A stretch of DNA of 20,150 bases from Opitutia bacterium (GTDB lineage: Bacteria > Verrucomicrobiota > Verrucomicrobiia > Opitutales > Opitutaceae), in NCBI GenBank assembly GCA_025351035.1, contig JANXWT010000283.1:1-20150 (forward strand), in the 5' to 3' direction. Positions 1 through 7,400 of the stretch are shown piece by piece. The position numbers were made by a program, and so were the translations under genes. Numbering within the stretch: the stretch's first letter is position 1; each line of letters starts with the position of its first letter. The notes under the pieces were generated by a model that was given only the letters and a program-made list of their open reading frames with translations, did no database searches and was not told where the DNA came from.

Positions 1-1
1 C

Positions 2-850
2 GCCCTCGCGCTTGGGCTGCTGTTGTCCGCAACCTGGCTGCGAGGCGCGCAGGCGCCGGGCCCCAATATCCAACCGCCCGCCAACGCCCTCGCTCATCCC
101 ACCGCCGCGCTCTCGCTCCTCACCCCGCGCCCGGTCGAGGGCATGAAGTTTATCCCCGCCGGCACCTATCTGCCGCTCAACCGCTCGCCGAAGGATCTGG
201 AAAAAATTCCTGTCGTCGCGTTCTGGCTCGCCGAGCTGCCCGTCACCAACGCGCAGTTCCTCGACTTCGTCCGCGCCTATCCGAAATGGCAGCGCTCGAA
301 AGTCAGCCGGCTCTTCGCCGACAGTTCCTACCTCACACAATGGGCCGGTGACCTCGAACTCGGTCCCACGGCCCCGCCCAACGCGCCCGTCGTCCGCGTC
401 TCGTGGTTTGCCGCGCGCGCCTACGCCACCGCGCAAGGCCAGCGTCTCCCGACCACCGCCGAGTGGGAACACGCCGCCGCGGCCGGCTACGCTTCCGCCG
501 ACGGCCGCAACGACGAGCAGTTCAACCGCGACCTCTACGCGTGGCTCGCACGCCCGACGCCCGACGTCGCGCCCGACACCGCCACCGCGAAAGCCAACTT
601 CTACGGCGTGCGCGGACTTCACGGTCTCGTCTGGGAATGGGTCGACGATTTCAACACCGCGCTCGTCACCGGCGAGTCCCGCGGCGACTCCGGCCTCGAA
701 CGCGATCTTTTCTGCGGCTCCGGCTCCGTCGGCGCCAAGGACACTTCCGACTACGCCGCGTTCATGCGCCAAGCCCTCCGCTCTTCCCTCCGCGCCAACA
801 ACACCACCAGCTCCCTCGGCTTCCGCTGCGCCGCTGATTTGAAACCCTGA
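2..850 (+). CDS. nirV: NirV-like protein (formylglycine-generating-enzyme fold), 5' truncated
   Basis: The reading frame is open from base 2, so the true start lies outside the window. The first visible residues (ALALGLLLSATWLRGAQA) read as the end of a Sec signal peptide, so the protein is probably exported. The body has the FGE/sulfatase-modifying-factor fold: GMKFIPAGTY, LPVTNAQFLDFV, VVRVSWFAARAYA, RLPTTAEWEHAA, GLHGLVWEWVDD and the C-terminal SLGFRCA. In true FGE two catalytic cysteines lie in the segment before the final GFRC motif. Here that segment contains no cysteine; the only two Cys are in LFCGSG and GFRC. The classical oxygen-dependent cysteine-oxidation chemistry is therefore unlikely. 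Proteins of this kind encoded after copper nitrite reductase are called NirV. The SCO, porin, DUF2249 and Dnr-like genes that follow support this reading. The molecular role of NirV is not settled; another FGE-like lipoprotein is the main alternative. Confidence 0.72.
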   Translation, partial: ALALGLLLSATWLRGAQAPGPNIQPPANALAHPTAALSLLTPRPVEGMKFIPAGTYLPLNRSPKDLEKIPVVAFWLAELPVTNAQFLDFVRAYPKWQRSKVSRLFADSSYLTQWAGDLELGPTAPPNAPVVRVSWFAARAYATAQGQRLPTTAEWEHAAAAGYASADGRNDEQFNRDLYAWLARPTPDVAPDTATAKANFYGVRGLHGLVWEWVDDFNTALVTGESRGDSGLERDLFCGSGSVGAKDTSDYAAFMRQALRSSLRANNTTSSLGFRCAADLKP

Positions 851-869
851 CGCACACGATTCCAAAACT

Positions 870-893
870 GTAGGAGCGGCTTTACGCCGCGAC
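870..893. repeat. REP-like hairpin between nirV-like and SCO genes
   Basis: The 53-bp gap between the two genes contains GTAGGAGCGGC followed by TTTAC and GCCGCGACC. The perfect 5-bp stem GCGGC/GCCGC (876-880 with 886-890) surrounds a TTTAC loop. I associate this sequence type with dispersed intergenic repeats in high-GC genomes. It occurs only once here, so its repeat status is inferred. No T-run follows, so it is not a convincing terminator. Confidence 0.35.
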
Positions 894-903
894 CTCCTCT
901 CCC

Positions 904-1653
904 ATGAAAACGAAACTCCCTTTTCTCGCCCTGTGCGCTCCCCGGCATTGTCATATATTATATGACAATCTCCGGATCGCCGCTTTCTGCCTCGCCGCCA
1001 CTTTCGCCTTCGCCGACGAACCCCTGCCCGCCAAAGGCTCGGCGAAGGAGGGTGCCGAAAAAACCGAAGCGGCCAAAAAGCCCGACGCCTGCTGTGAGGC
1101 CGCGACTGCCGCCTCAATCGAAAATCGAGAATCCAAAATCGAAAATTCTCCGGCTGTCTTCAGCCGCGAATCCATCTATCAGCTCGACGGCAAATTCGTC
1201 ACCGACGCCGGTCAACCGTTCTCGCTCGGTGAACTCCGCGGCCGGCCCGTCGTGCTCACGATGTTCTTCGCTTCGTGCGGCTACGCCTGCCCGGTCCAGG
1301 TCACCGACATGCTCGCGATCCAAGGCCGCCTCCCCGCCGAGTTGCGCGGCAAAGCCGTGTTCCTCCTCGTCTCCTTCGACATCGCGCGCGACACGCCCGA
1401 AGCCCTCGCAAAATACCGCGCGAGCCGCAGCCTCGATTCCCAATGGGTGCTGCTCCACGGCGACGACTCCGCCGTGCGCGAACTCGCCGCTCTCGTCGGC
1501 GTGAAATACAAACAGGAAGCCGACGGCATGTTCGCCCACTCCAATCTCATCACGATCCTCAACGCCGAAGGTGAAGTCGTCCACCAGCGCGTAGGCCTCA
1601 AGGGTGGACTCGACGAAGCCGCCGCCGCGCTCGCCATTCTACTCAAGAAGTAA
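904..1653 (+). CDS. SCO1/SenC/PrrC family copper chaperone
   Basis: This is a periplasmic thioredoxin-fold protein of the SCO family, which delivers copper to cytochrome oxidases and is often found near NirK or NosZ. The metal-binding set is complete: CGYAC (Cys125 and Cys129, the CxxxC motif) and His212 in the FAHSN segment. The fold is supported by FSLGELRGRPVVLTMFFASC, FLLVSFDIARDTPEALAKY and ITILNAEGEVVHQ. The N-terminus MKTK...FAFA reads as a signal peptide cleaved near residue 37, but its hydrophobic core is interrupted by residues 15-22, which are encoded by a perfect AT-rich palindrome. A second unusual stretch, residues 72-81 (IENRESKIEN), is encoded by an AT-rich repeat in the linker before the domain. 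No in-frame ATG or GTG follows the palindrome closely, so the ATG at 904 is kept. The two inserts help explain a length of 249 residues, longer than the usual roughly 200. Confidence 0.88.
   Translation: MKTKLPFLALCAPRHCHILYDNLRIAAFCLAATFAFADEPLPAKGSAKEGAEKTEAAKKPDACCEAATAASIENRESKIENSPAVFSRESIYQLDGKFVTDAGQPFSLGELRGRPVVLTMFFASCGYACPVQVTDMLAIQGRLPAELRGKAVFLLVSFDIARDTPEALAKYRASRSLDSQWVLLHGDDSAVRELAALVGVKYKQEADGMFAHSNLITILNAEGEVVHQRVGLKGGLDEAAAALAILLKK
947..969. repeat. 23-bp perfect AT-rich palindrome inside the SCO signal-peptide region
   Basis: The left arm ATTGTCATATA (947-957) is followed by a single central T (958) and the exact reverse-complement arm TATATGACAAT (959-969). It lies wholly inside the reading frame as codons 15-22 of the SCO gene, in otherwise GC-rich DNA. 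It could be an operator, a small palindromic element inserted in frame, or an RNA hairpin. The symmetry is seen directly; the function is not known. Confidence 0.75.
1115..1148 (+). repeat. AT-rich dispersed-type repeat in frame within the SCO gene
   Basis: Two exact copies of the 9-mer ATCGAAAAT start at 1117 and 1138, 21 bp apart, with a degenerate middle copy (CGAGAATCC). The encoded peptide is IENRESKIEN. Strings of this type occur as dispersed intergenic repeats in Verrucomicrobia and Planctomycetes as far as I recall. Here one is read through in frame, in the flexible linker between signal peptide and thioredoxin domain. Confidence 0.55.
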
Positions 1654-1692
1654 ACGCTCGACGGCGGGCGGCGCTCCGTGAGAGGGCACCTT

Positions 1693-1708
1693 CTTGACCC
1701 ACGTCAAG
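1693..1708 (+). promoter_or_regulatory. FNR/DNR-type operator upstream of the porin gene
   Basis: CTTGAC-CCAC-GTCAAG is a perfect inverted repeat with 6-bp arms and a 4-bp spacer. It matches the FNR/DNR/NnrR pattern TTGAY-N4-RTCAA. Its centre (1700.5) is 41.5 bp upstream of a start site predicted near 1742 from the -10-like hexamer at 1730. That is the class II activator geometry of FNR proteins. The Dnr-like regulator encoded at 3569-4294 is the obvious candidate ligand. Confidence 0.75.
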
Positions 1709-1729
1709 GCGCGCGCAGGCGCGGGGTGT

Positions 1730-1735
1730 TATGCT
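1730..1735 (+). promoter_or_regulatory. -10-like element (TATGCT) of the porin promoter
   Basis: TATGCT matches TATAAT at four of six positions and predicts transcription start near 1742. It sits at the right distance from the FNR-type box, and no separate -35 element is needed for a class II activated promoter. The in-frame ATG at 1731 lies inside this hexamer, which argues against that ATG as the translation start. Confidence 0.5.
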
Positions 1736-1760
1736 GGTCACAGATAAAAATCCGCCCGAT

Positions 1761-2975
1761 ATGAAACGCTTCCTTTGCTTCCCGGCCGCGCTACTGTTGG
1801 CCACCGCCGCCACGGTCTTCGCCGCCCCGCCCGCCTCGCTGGCCGACGCCTTCGCCCAAGGCAAGGTCTCGCTCAACACCCGCCTCCGCTACGAATCCGT
1901 CGCACAAACCGGCTTGCGCGACGCCACTGCGTTCACGCTGCGCACCAGACTCGGCTTCACCACCGCTCCGCTCGCCGGTTGGAAGGCCCTGCTCGAGGCC
2001 GAGAACATCGTCGCGGCCGACGGCGACCGCTACAGCCAGTCCGGCCTCAATCCCGGCGGCGCCAGTCGCGCCGTCATCGCCGACCCCGAGATCACCGAAA
2101 TAAACCAAGCCTTCATCGCCTATGCGTCGGGCAAGACCACCTTCACCGTCGGCCGCCAGCGCTTCGTGCTCGATAACCACCGCTTCATCGGCGACGTCGG
2201 CTGGCGCCAGAACATGCAGACGTTCGACGCCGTCGTGCTGCAGGACAAATCGCTCGATAAGACCACGCTCACCTACGCCTACCTCGACCGCATCAACCGC
2301 GTCTTCGGCGACCACCACGCGCAGGGTTACTGGAAATCCGCCTCGCACCTCTTCAACGCCAGCTACGCGGGGCTGCCCGCCGGCACGCTCACCGGCTACG
2401 TTTACCTGCTCGATTTCCGCAAGCCCGCCTACGCCGCGAATTCCTGCGCGACCTACGGCGCCAGTTTCGCCGGCGCCACCGAACTCACCTTCGGCGTCAA
2501 GTTCACCTACCGCGCGGAGTTTGCCGCGCAGTCCGACTACGGCTCCAGCACGCTCGACTACCGCGCCAATTATTACGACCTCGAGGCCGGTCTCTCCGCC
2601 AAGCAAGGCAGTTTCACCCTCGGTCACGAAGTGCTCGGCTCCGACCACAACGTTGGCTTCAAAACGCCGCTCGCCACGCTGCATGCCTTCAACGGCTGGG
2701 CCGATCTCTTCCTCGCCACACCCGCCGCCGGCCTGCGCGACACCTTTGTGAAAGCCACGGCCAATCTGCCCGCCGGCGTTGCCCTCACCGCGTTCGAGCA
2801 CTGGTATGAAACTGACACCACCGGCGCCGGCCTCGGCACCGAGTTCAATCTCCAGCTCACGCGCAAATTCGGGAAAAATCTCACCGGCACGGCCAAGTAT
2901 GCCGACTTCCGCCGCGACAGCCTAACCCTGCCCAACGTCCGCAAAATCTGGCTTCAAGCCGAGTTCGCCTACTGA
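1761..2975 (+). CDS. Alginate-export-type outer-membrane beta-barrel porin
   Basis: A 404-residue protein whose signal peptide (MKRFLCFPAALLLATAATVFA) is cleaved near residue 21. The start at 1761 is chosen over the in-frame ATG at 1731 because the signal peptide begins here and 1731 falls inside the predicted -10 box. The mature part is rich in alternating aromatic and polar strands typical of a barrel: VSLNTRLRYESV, TAFTLRTRLGF, FIAYASGKTTFTVGRQRF and the late block GTEFNLQLTRKFGK. It ends in an aromatic residue (Tyr), as barrel proteins usually do for BAM recognition. It best fits the Alginate_exp family. Such porins recur beside nitrite and nitrous oxide reductase genes, where the substrate is not established. 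The FNR-type box directly upstream suggests induction under low oxygen with nitrogen oxides. Confidence 0.82.
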   Translation: MKRFLCFPAALLLATAATVFAAPPASLADAFAQGKVSLNTRLRYESVAQTGLRDATAFTLRTRLGFTTAPLAGWKALLEAENIVAADGDRYSQSGLNPGGASRAVIADPEITEINQAFIAYASGKTTFTVGRQRFVLDNHRFIGDVGWRQNMQTFDAVVLQDKSLDKTTLTYAYLDRINRVFGDHHAQGYWKSASHLFNASYAGLPAGTLTGYVYLLDFRKPAYAANSCATYGASFAGATELTFGVKFTYRAEFAAQSDYGSSTLDYRANYYDLEAGLSAKQGSFTLGHEVLGSDHNVGFKTPLATLHAFNGWADLFLATPAAGLRDTFVKATANLPAGVALTAFEHWYETDTTGAGLGTEFNLQLTRKFGKNLTGTAKYADFRRDSLTLPNVRKIWLQAEFAY

Positions 2976-3035
2976 CGTTCCCGTTCCGCCCTCATTGCCA
3001 CTACCCGCCGCGCCGTCCAACCTGCCTGTCTCCGC

Positions 3036-3269
3036 ATGAGCGCCCCCAAGTTCAAGACCTTTGATGTCCGTCCGCTGCTCGCCAGCGGCATCGAGCCGCT
3101 CCCCGAAATCCGCAAGCGCGTCGCCGCCCTCGCGCCCGGCACCGGACTGACGCTCATCGCGCCGTTCATGCCCGCTCCACTCATCGAGCTGCTCAAGAGC
3201 GAAGGCTTCGAGTCCACGATGGAACGCCGCCACGACGGGGCGTGGGCCGTCAACTTCTGGCGCGCCTAA
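3036..3269 (+). CDS. DUF2249 domain protein
   Basis: A 77-residue soluble protein with the DUF2249 pattern: FDVRPLLASGIEPLPEIRKRVAAL, then LTLIAPFMPAPLIELLKSEGF, then a closing WAVNFWRA strand. The family has a small TusA/SirA-like alpha/beta fold. Its members occur repeatedly in denitrification and NO-response clusters, often beside hemerythrin or Crp/Fnr genes. The biochemical role is not established. It starts 60 bp after the porin stop with no terminator in between, so it is probably co-transcribed from the FNR-type promoter. It has no cysteine, so TusA-like sulfur transfer is excluded. Confidence 0.85.
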   Translation: MSAPKFKTFDVRPLLASGIEPLPEIRKRVAALAPGTGLTLIAPFMPAPLIELLKSEGFESTMERRHDGAWAVNFWRA

Positions 3270-3284
3270 CTCTGAACCAATTTT

Positions 3285-3508
3285 AGCCACGGATTTCTCG
3301 GATGGGCACGGATTCAGAATCAACCAATCCGGATTTTGTCTGTGGTGAGTTCCGCCTCTGGGTCCGCCGCCCTTCGCCTCCTTCGTTACTTGCTGTGAAT
3401 CGGTTTGGTCCGAGCCTCAGGCCTATTCTCCGCGCGCTCCGCGTCCTCCGCGTTTCAAGTAGGGGCGCGGTCTGGCTTTGATCCGTGCCCATCCGCGTGA
3501 TCCGTGGC
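3285..3508. repeat. Dispersed-type element with 29-bp imperfect terminal inverted repeats
   Basis: The left arm (3285-3313, starting AGCCACGGATTTCTCGG) and the right arm (about 3481-3508, ending TGATCCGTGGC) are reverse complements at about 25 of 29 positions, including a 15-bp exact run. The roughly 165-bp interior has no credible gene and includes CGCGCTCCGCGTCCTCCGCGT. I recall this 'CCACGGAT...GGGCACGGAT' type as a recurrent non-coding intergenic element in Opitutaceae-like genomes. It fills nearly all of the 299-bp gap between the DUF2249 and regulator genes. No transposase is present. Confidence 0.6.
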
Positions 3509-3568
3509 GAAGTTCATCCGCAGCATTTTGAGCGCGACTCCACTCGCTCTGCCCGCAATCTTCTCCGT

Positions 3569-4294
3569 GTGACTCCGCCCCACTCCGCCGAGCTCAAGAT
3601 CGTCGGCATCGTTAGCTCCCTGCGTTGCGCCCAGTTGTTCACCGGGCTTTCGCCGGATGATCTGGCGACCATTGCCTCGTTCGCCGTCACGCGCACGGTA
3701 GCGAAAGACGCCTACCTCTTTCATGAGCACGAACCCTCGCAGGGTTTCTACATCGTGCAGACCGGCGCCATCAACGTCCACCGCGTCAGCGCCGCCGGCA
3801 AGGAACAGGTCATTCATGTCTTTCGCGCCGGCGAATCACTCGCCGAGGCCGCGCTCGCCTCGCCCACCGGCTACCCGGCCAACGCCCGCGCCGTCGAGAA
3901 CAGCGCCGTGCTCCTCATCCCCAAAGCGCCCATCCTCGCCTTCATCGCCCAGCGCCCCGATCTCGCCCTGCGCATGCTCGGCTCGATGAGCGCCCATCTC
4001 CGCGTGCTCGTCGGCATGCTCGACGACCTCACGCTGAAGGATGTCGAGACCCGTCTCGTCAACTGGCTGGTGAAACACAGCCGCACTCCCGGTAAAAGCG
4101 CCGGCCATGTCATCCAACTCCCCGGCACCAAGCGGGTGCTCGCCGCCGAGCTCGGCACAAGCAGCGAGACGCTCTCCCGCACCCTCGCAAAACTCCGCGG
4201 GCAAAAACTCATCGCCGTCTCCGGCAAGAGCATCACCGTGCTCAATCCCGGCGCCCTCGCCACTATCCTTCGCCGCAACCTCGGCGAAGCGTAG
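3569..4294 (+). CDS. Dnr/NnrR-like Crp/Fnr family transcriptional regulator
   Basis: A 241-residue protein counted from the GTG at 3569. The frame is open further upstream to a GTG at 3485, but that lies inside the inverted-repeat element, so the later start is preferred. The cyclic-nucleotide-binding-like sensor domain is residues 20-140 (LFTGLSPDDLATIASF, FYIVQTGAINVHRV, SLAEAAL). A long dimer helix follows, then a Crp-type winged helix (about 160-235). The recognition helix has E200-T-L-S203-R204, matching the E-x-x-S-R residues with which FNR reads TTGA half-sites. The only cysteine is Cys20, so it cannot hold an FNR-type 4Fe-4S cluster. This points to the Dnr/NnrR group, which senses NO through haem in known cases. 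It probably controls the FNR-type box at 1693 and the denitrification genes upstream. Confidence 0.88.
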   Translation: MTPPHSAELKIVGIVSSLRCAQLFTGLSPDDLATIASFAVTRTVAKDAYLFHEHEPSQGFYIVQTGAINVHRVSAAGKEQVIHVFRAGESLAEAALASPTGYPANARAVENSAVLLIPKAPILAFIAQRPDLALRMLGSMSAHLRVLVGMLDDLTLKDVETRLVNWLVKHSRTPGKSAGHVIQLPGTKRVLAAELGTSSETLSRTLAKLRGQKLIAVSGKSITVLNPGALATILRRNLGEA

Positions 4295-4386
4295 CTGCAT
4301 TCGCCGCAAGTGTGCCGTCGCGGCCGTCTGAGCTCGGCGCTCGCGATTGCCCATCACGCGAACGACTTTGGCGGAAAAATGAAGCA

Positions 4387-4413
4387 GCCGGCCCGCCGTA
4401 AGCGTGAGCCGGC
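4387..4413 (-). terminator. Probable rho-independent terminator of the minus-strand operon
   Basis: GCCGGC at 4387 pairs with GCCGGC at 4408, with an inner CGC/GCG pairing. Read on the minus strand, the hairpin is followed a few bases later by TTCATTTTTCC, a loose T-run. It lies 22 bp past the stop of the TonB-dependent receptor and between convergent genes, so it may serve both strands. Confidence 0.5.
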
Positions 4414-4435
4414 CGCAACCCAAGGTGAGAAGCGA

Positions 4436-7400
4436 TCAGAGTTTCTTGGTGATCTGCACCGACCAAGCCTGCCCGCGCGCCATCAGATTGTAGATGGAGG
4501 GGTCGTAACCGCGCGAGTCGCTCGACAGCGGCGGCTTGGCATTGAAGAGATTGACGACGCCCACCCGGACCGTCGTGTCGTTCGTCCATTTGTTCTTCGA
4601 AGTGTAGCGATACGAAACACTGGCGTTGTAGCTGATCGAATCATTGACGCGGTAACGGTAGACCGTGCCGCCATTGGTGAAGACCGGCACGATGTATTTC
4701 GGAGAGCCGAGCGAGTCATAGATCGCTTGGGTCGTGGTCGCGCCAGTGTCGCTGTAATCGCCGATATAGTAGGCGGCGAAACTCGCGGACCAAGTTTGGC
4801 GACGCCAGCTCAGGGTGGCATTGCCGCGCCACTTGGGGGTCGCCCCGCCCACTCTGGCATCGTTGGTCCAAAGCAGATTGGTGCGGGCCGCGCCCGCGGT
4901 GCTGTAGGTATAGTAGGAATTCAGGCGCGTCCAAGTTGTATTCAAGGTAAAATTCCCGAGCGCGAGCTTGGGCAGCCGGTAGGTCAGGTCGAAATCAACG
5001 CCGTTCACGAATTGGGACGCCCGGTTGAAATAACTCGTGCGGAGGAAGTCGATCGCTCCGGCGACCGCCCGCTGGTTGGCCGGCGTGCGGGTCGAATTGT
5101 AAGTAGTGAAGAAATCGCGATCTCCCTGAGTGACCGGAAGACGGACAACGGAGGGATCGCCCAGATAGTTGGCGGTGCCAGATCCAAGATCGATGCTGCC
5201 GATGCTCTGCCCAGCCGCGAGCGCCGCCTGCGTGGCGGCGTTGAGTGCCTGGGTGTCGTCGGCGATGGAGCCGGCAGAGGCGATCACGTTCTTCTGACTG
5301 ATCTCCCAATAATCCACAGCAAACGACAAGCCCTTGATTTTCGGCACCTCGATGACGATGCCGGCGGACTTGCCGGTCGACTCCTCAGGTCGGAGATTGG
5401 GGTTGCCCGAGGCGACACTGCGTCGATTGGAAGCGCCGTCGGTGGGCAGACCCGTGACCGTGCTGCGGTAAGTGTCAGTGCTGCCGGTCGCGGTTCGGAT
5501 CAGGGTCCCGGTAAAGAGCTGGGCGAGATTGGGCGCACGAAATCCCTCGTTGTAAGACCCGCGCACCATCGCCCAAGGAAACGGCCGCCAATTCATGCCG
5601 GCCTTCGGCTTGGTGGTTTTGCCGAAATCCGAATAGCTTTCGTGGCGGGCGGACGCGGAAAGCTCGAGTGAATGCACGAAGGGAAGTTTGAACTTGCCGC
5701 CCACGAGCGGAATGACGGTCTCCGCATAGAAGGCCATGACGTGGCGACCGCCGTGCGTATCCGAGTTGGGCGAGAAGCCGAGGAAGTCATTCGAGGTCAG
5801 ATCGAGAACAGAACCCACGGGATTCAAGCCGGCGTAGGGCGGGCGCACATCATGATAAGCCTCGTAGCGAAACTCACCGCCGACGGCTGCGCCGATCGTG
5901 TTGCCGCCACAGATGGACAACAGGTCGCCGCTGGCGCGAAAGTCACCACTGGCAAGTTTCGTGATACCATGACGGATGAACTCTGAGCGGAAGGACTCCT
6001 GCACGAAGGCCGGATTCACATAGGGGCCGGTCACGACGAGCGCGCCGTTTTGCACCGCAAAGGATCGGGTGAAAGGATTAAAGGTGAGCAGGGGATCCGT
6101 CTGATTGATGGCATTTTTGATCAGGCTCTTCCGGCTGGGTCCCTCTTCGGCGTCGGTGACGCGGGCCTCAGACCAGAGGGCCGCGCTTTCCCAGTTCCAA
6201 GTATCGAAGAGTTTGCCGCGCACCCCGGCGACCCCGCGGTAGATGTCGTCGGAAATGCTCGCGGTGCGACTCATCAGGTCAGTGAGGCGTTTGTTGGTGA
6301 TGCGCACTGCGGTGGGCGTGCCAGTCAGGCGCGGTGTGCCATCGGTGTTGGCCGCACCGGTCGGTGACCAAAAACGCGTGCCGAAAGGATTGAAGGGGTT
6401 GGTCGCCGGCACGATGATGTCGCCGTCGGTGGACTGGGTGATGCCGTCGGGCTCGCGAATGGTGAGCGAGCGGGCCCGGTAACCACTGAATTCGGCGAAC
6501 GCCGTCAGGCGCGAGGAAAGTTCATAATCGCCGCTGGCATATACGTTGGTGCGCTTCGATTCCGGTTGGATGACACGGTAGGCATTGTTGTTCCAGTAAT
6601 AGTCATGCGTCACCCCCGACCGGAGGGGCGTAGTGGTCTGGAACCCCACGCCAGTCACAGTCGGCACGATGAAAAAGACGCCAGTCGAGGAGAGTAATGC
6701 GTTCATGGTGGTTGACGCAGGCGTCGGACGGCCGGTGGTGAAGATACCCGTAGTCGCGTTGAGCGTGCCCGTGATAAAATTGCCGTATTCAGTCGTGCCG
6801 GAACGGGCATTGAAGGTCGTGTCCGTTGATACATTCCAGGGCGCGAGTGCGAGTGAACTATGATCGGCCTCGGCGGCAAAAGCGCGATCGCGGGCAAACA
6901 TCGCCTCACGGTCATAGTAATCGACGACAATCATCGCGTGACCCTTGCCATTGGTGAAATCGAACCCGTGGGTGAGTGTCGCCCGGGTTTCGCGACCGTC
7001 GTGGTAATTCGTTTCACCAAATCGCAATTGCAATTCGGTGCCGCGAAAATCGGAACGCGTGATGTAGTTCACGACCCCCGCGACGGCATCGGTGCCATAG
7101 ATCGAAGAAGCACCGTCGCGCAACACCTCGACACGTTCGAGGCCGCGGTTCGGCAGTTGGTTGACGTTGGCCGAGAGCACCGGCGGCGAGCCGGTCGGGC
7201 CCTCGCTTTGGGAAATCGGATGCACCGGCAGGCGGCGGCCATTGAGCAGCACCAGCGTGTTACTCGAGGTGATGCCCCGCAGCGCGACAGTTGAGTTGTC
7301 GCCGCGTGCGGTGGCACCCAGTGTCGCAGTCTCGTTGCCCGGCAGCCCCGTGACCTGCGGCAATGACGTGAGCAGGTCCGCCGCCTGGGAGGCGTCGCGA

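Noticed and set aside
3485..3568. N-terminal extension of the Dnr-like regulator
   Set aside because: The extra codons lie in and just past the right arm of the inverted-repeat element and match no Crp/Fnr family sequence.
4310..5671. 453-codon + strand frame opposite the 3' half of the TonB receptor
   Set aside because: Antisense to a receptor with clear family landmarks; no recognisable domain or leader.
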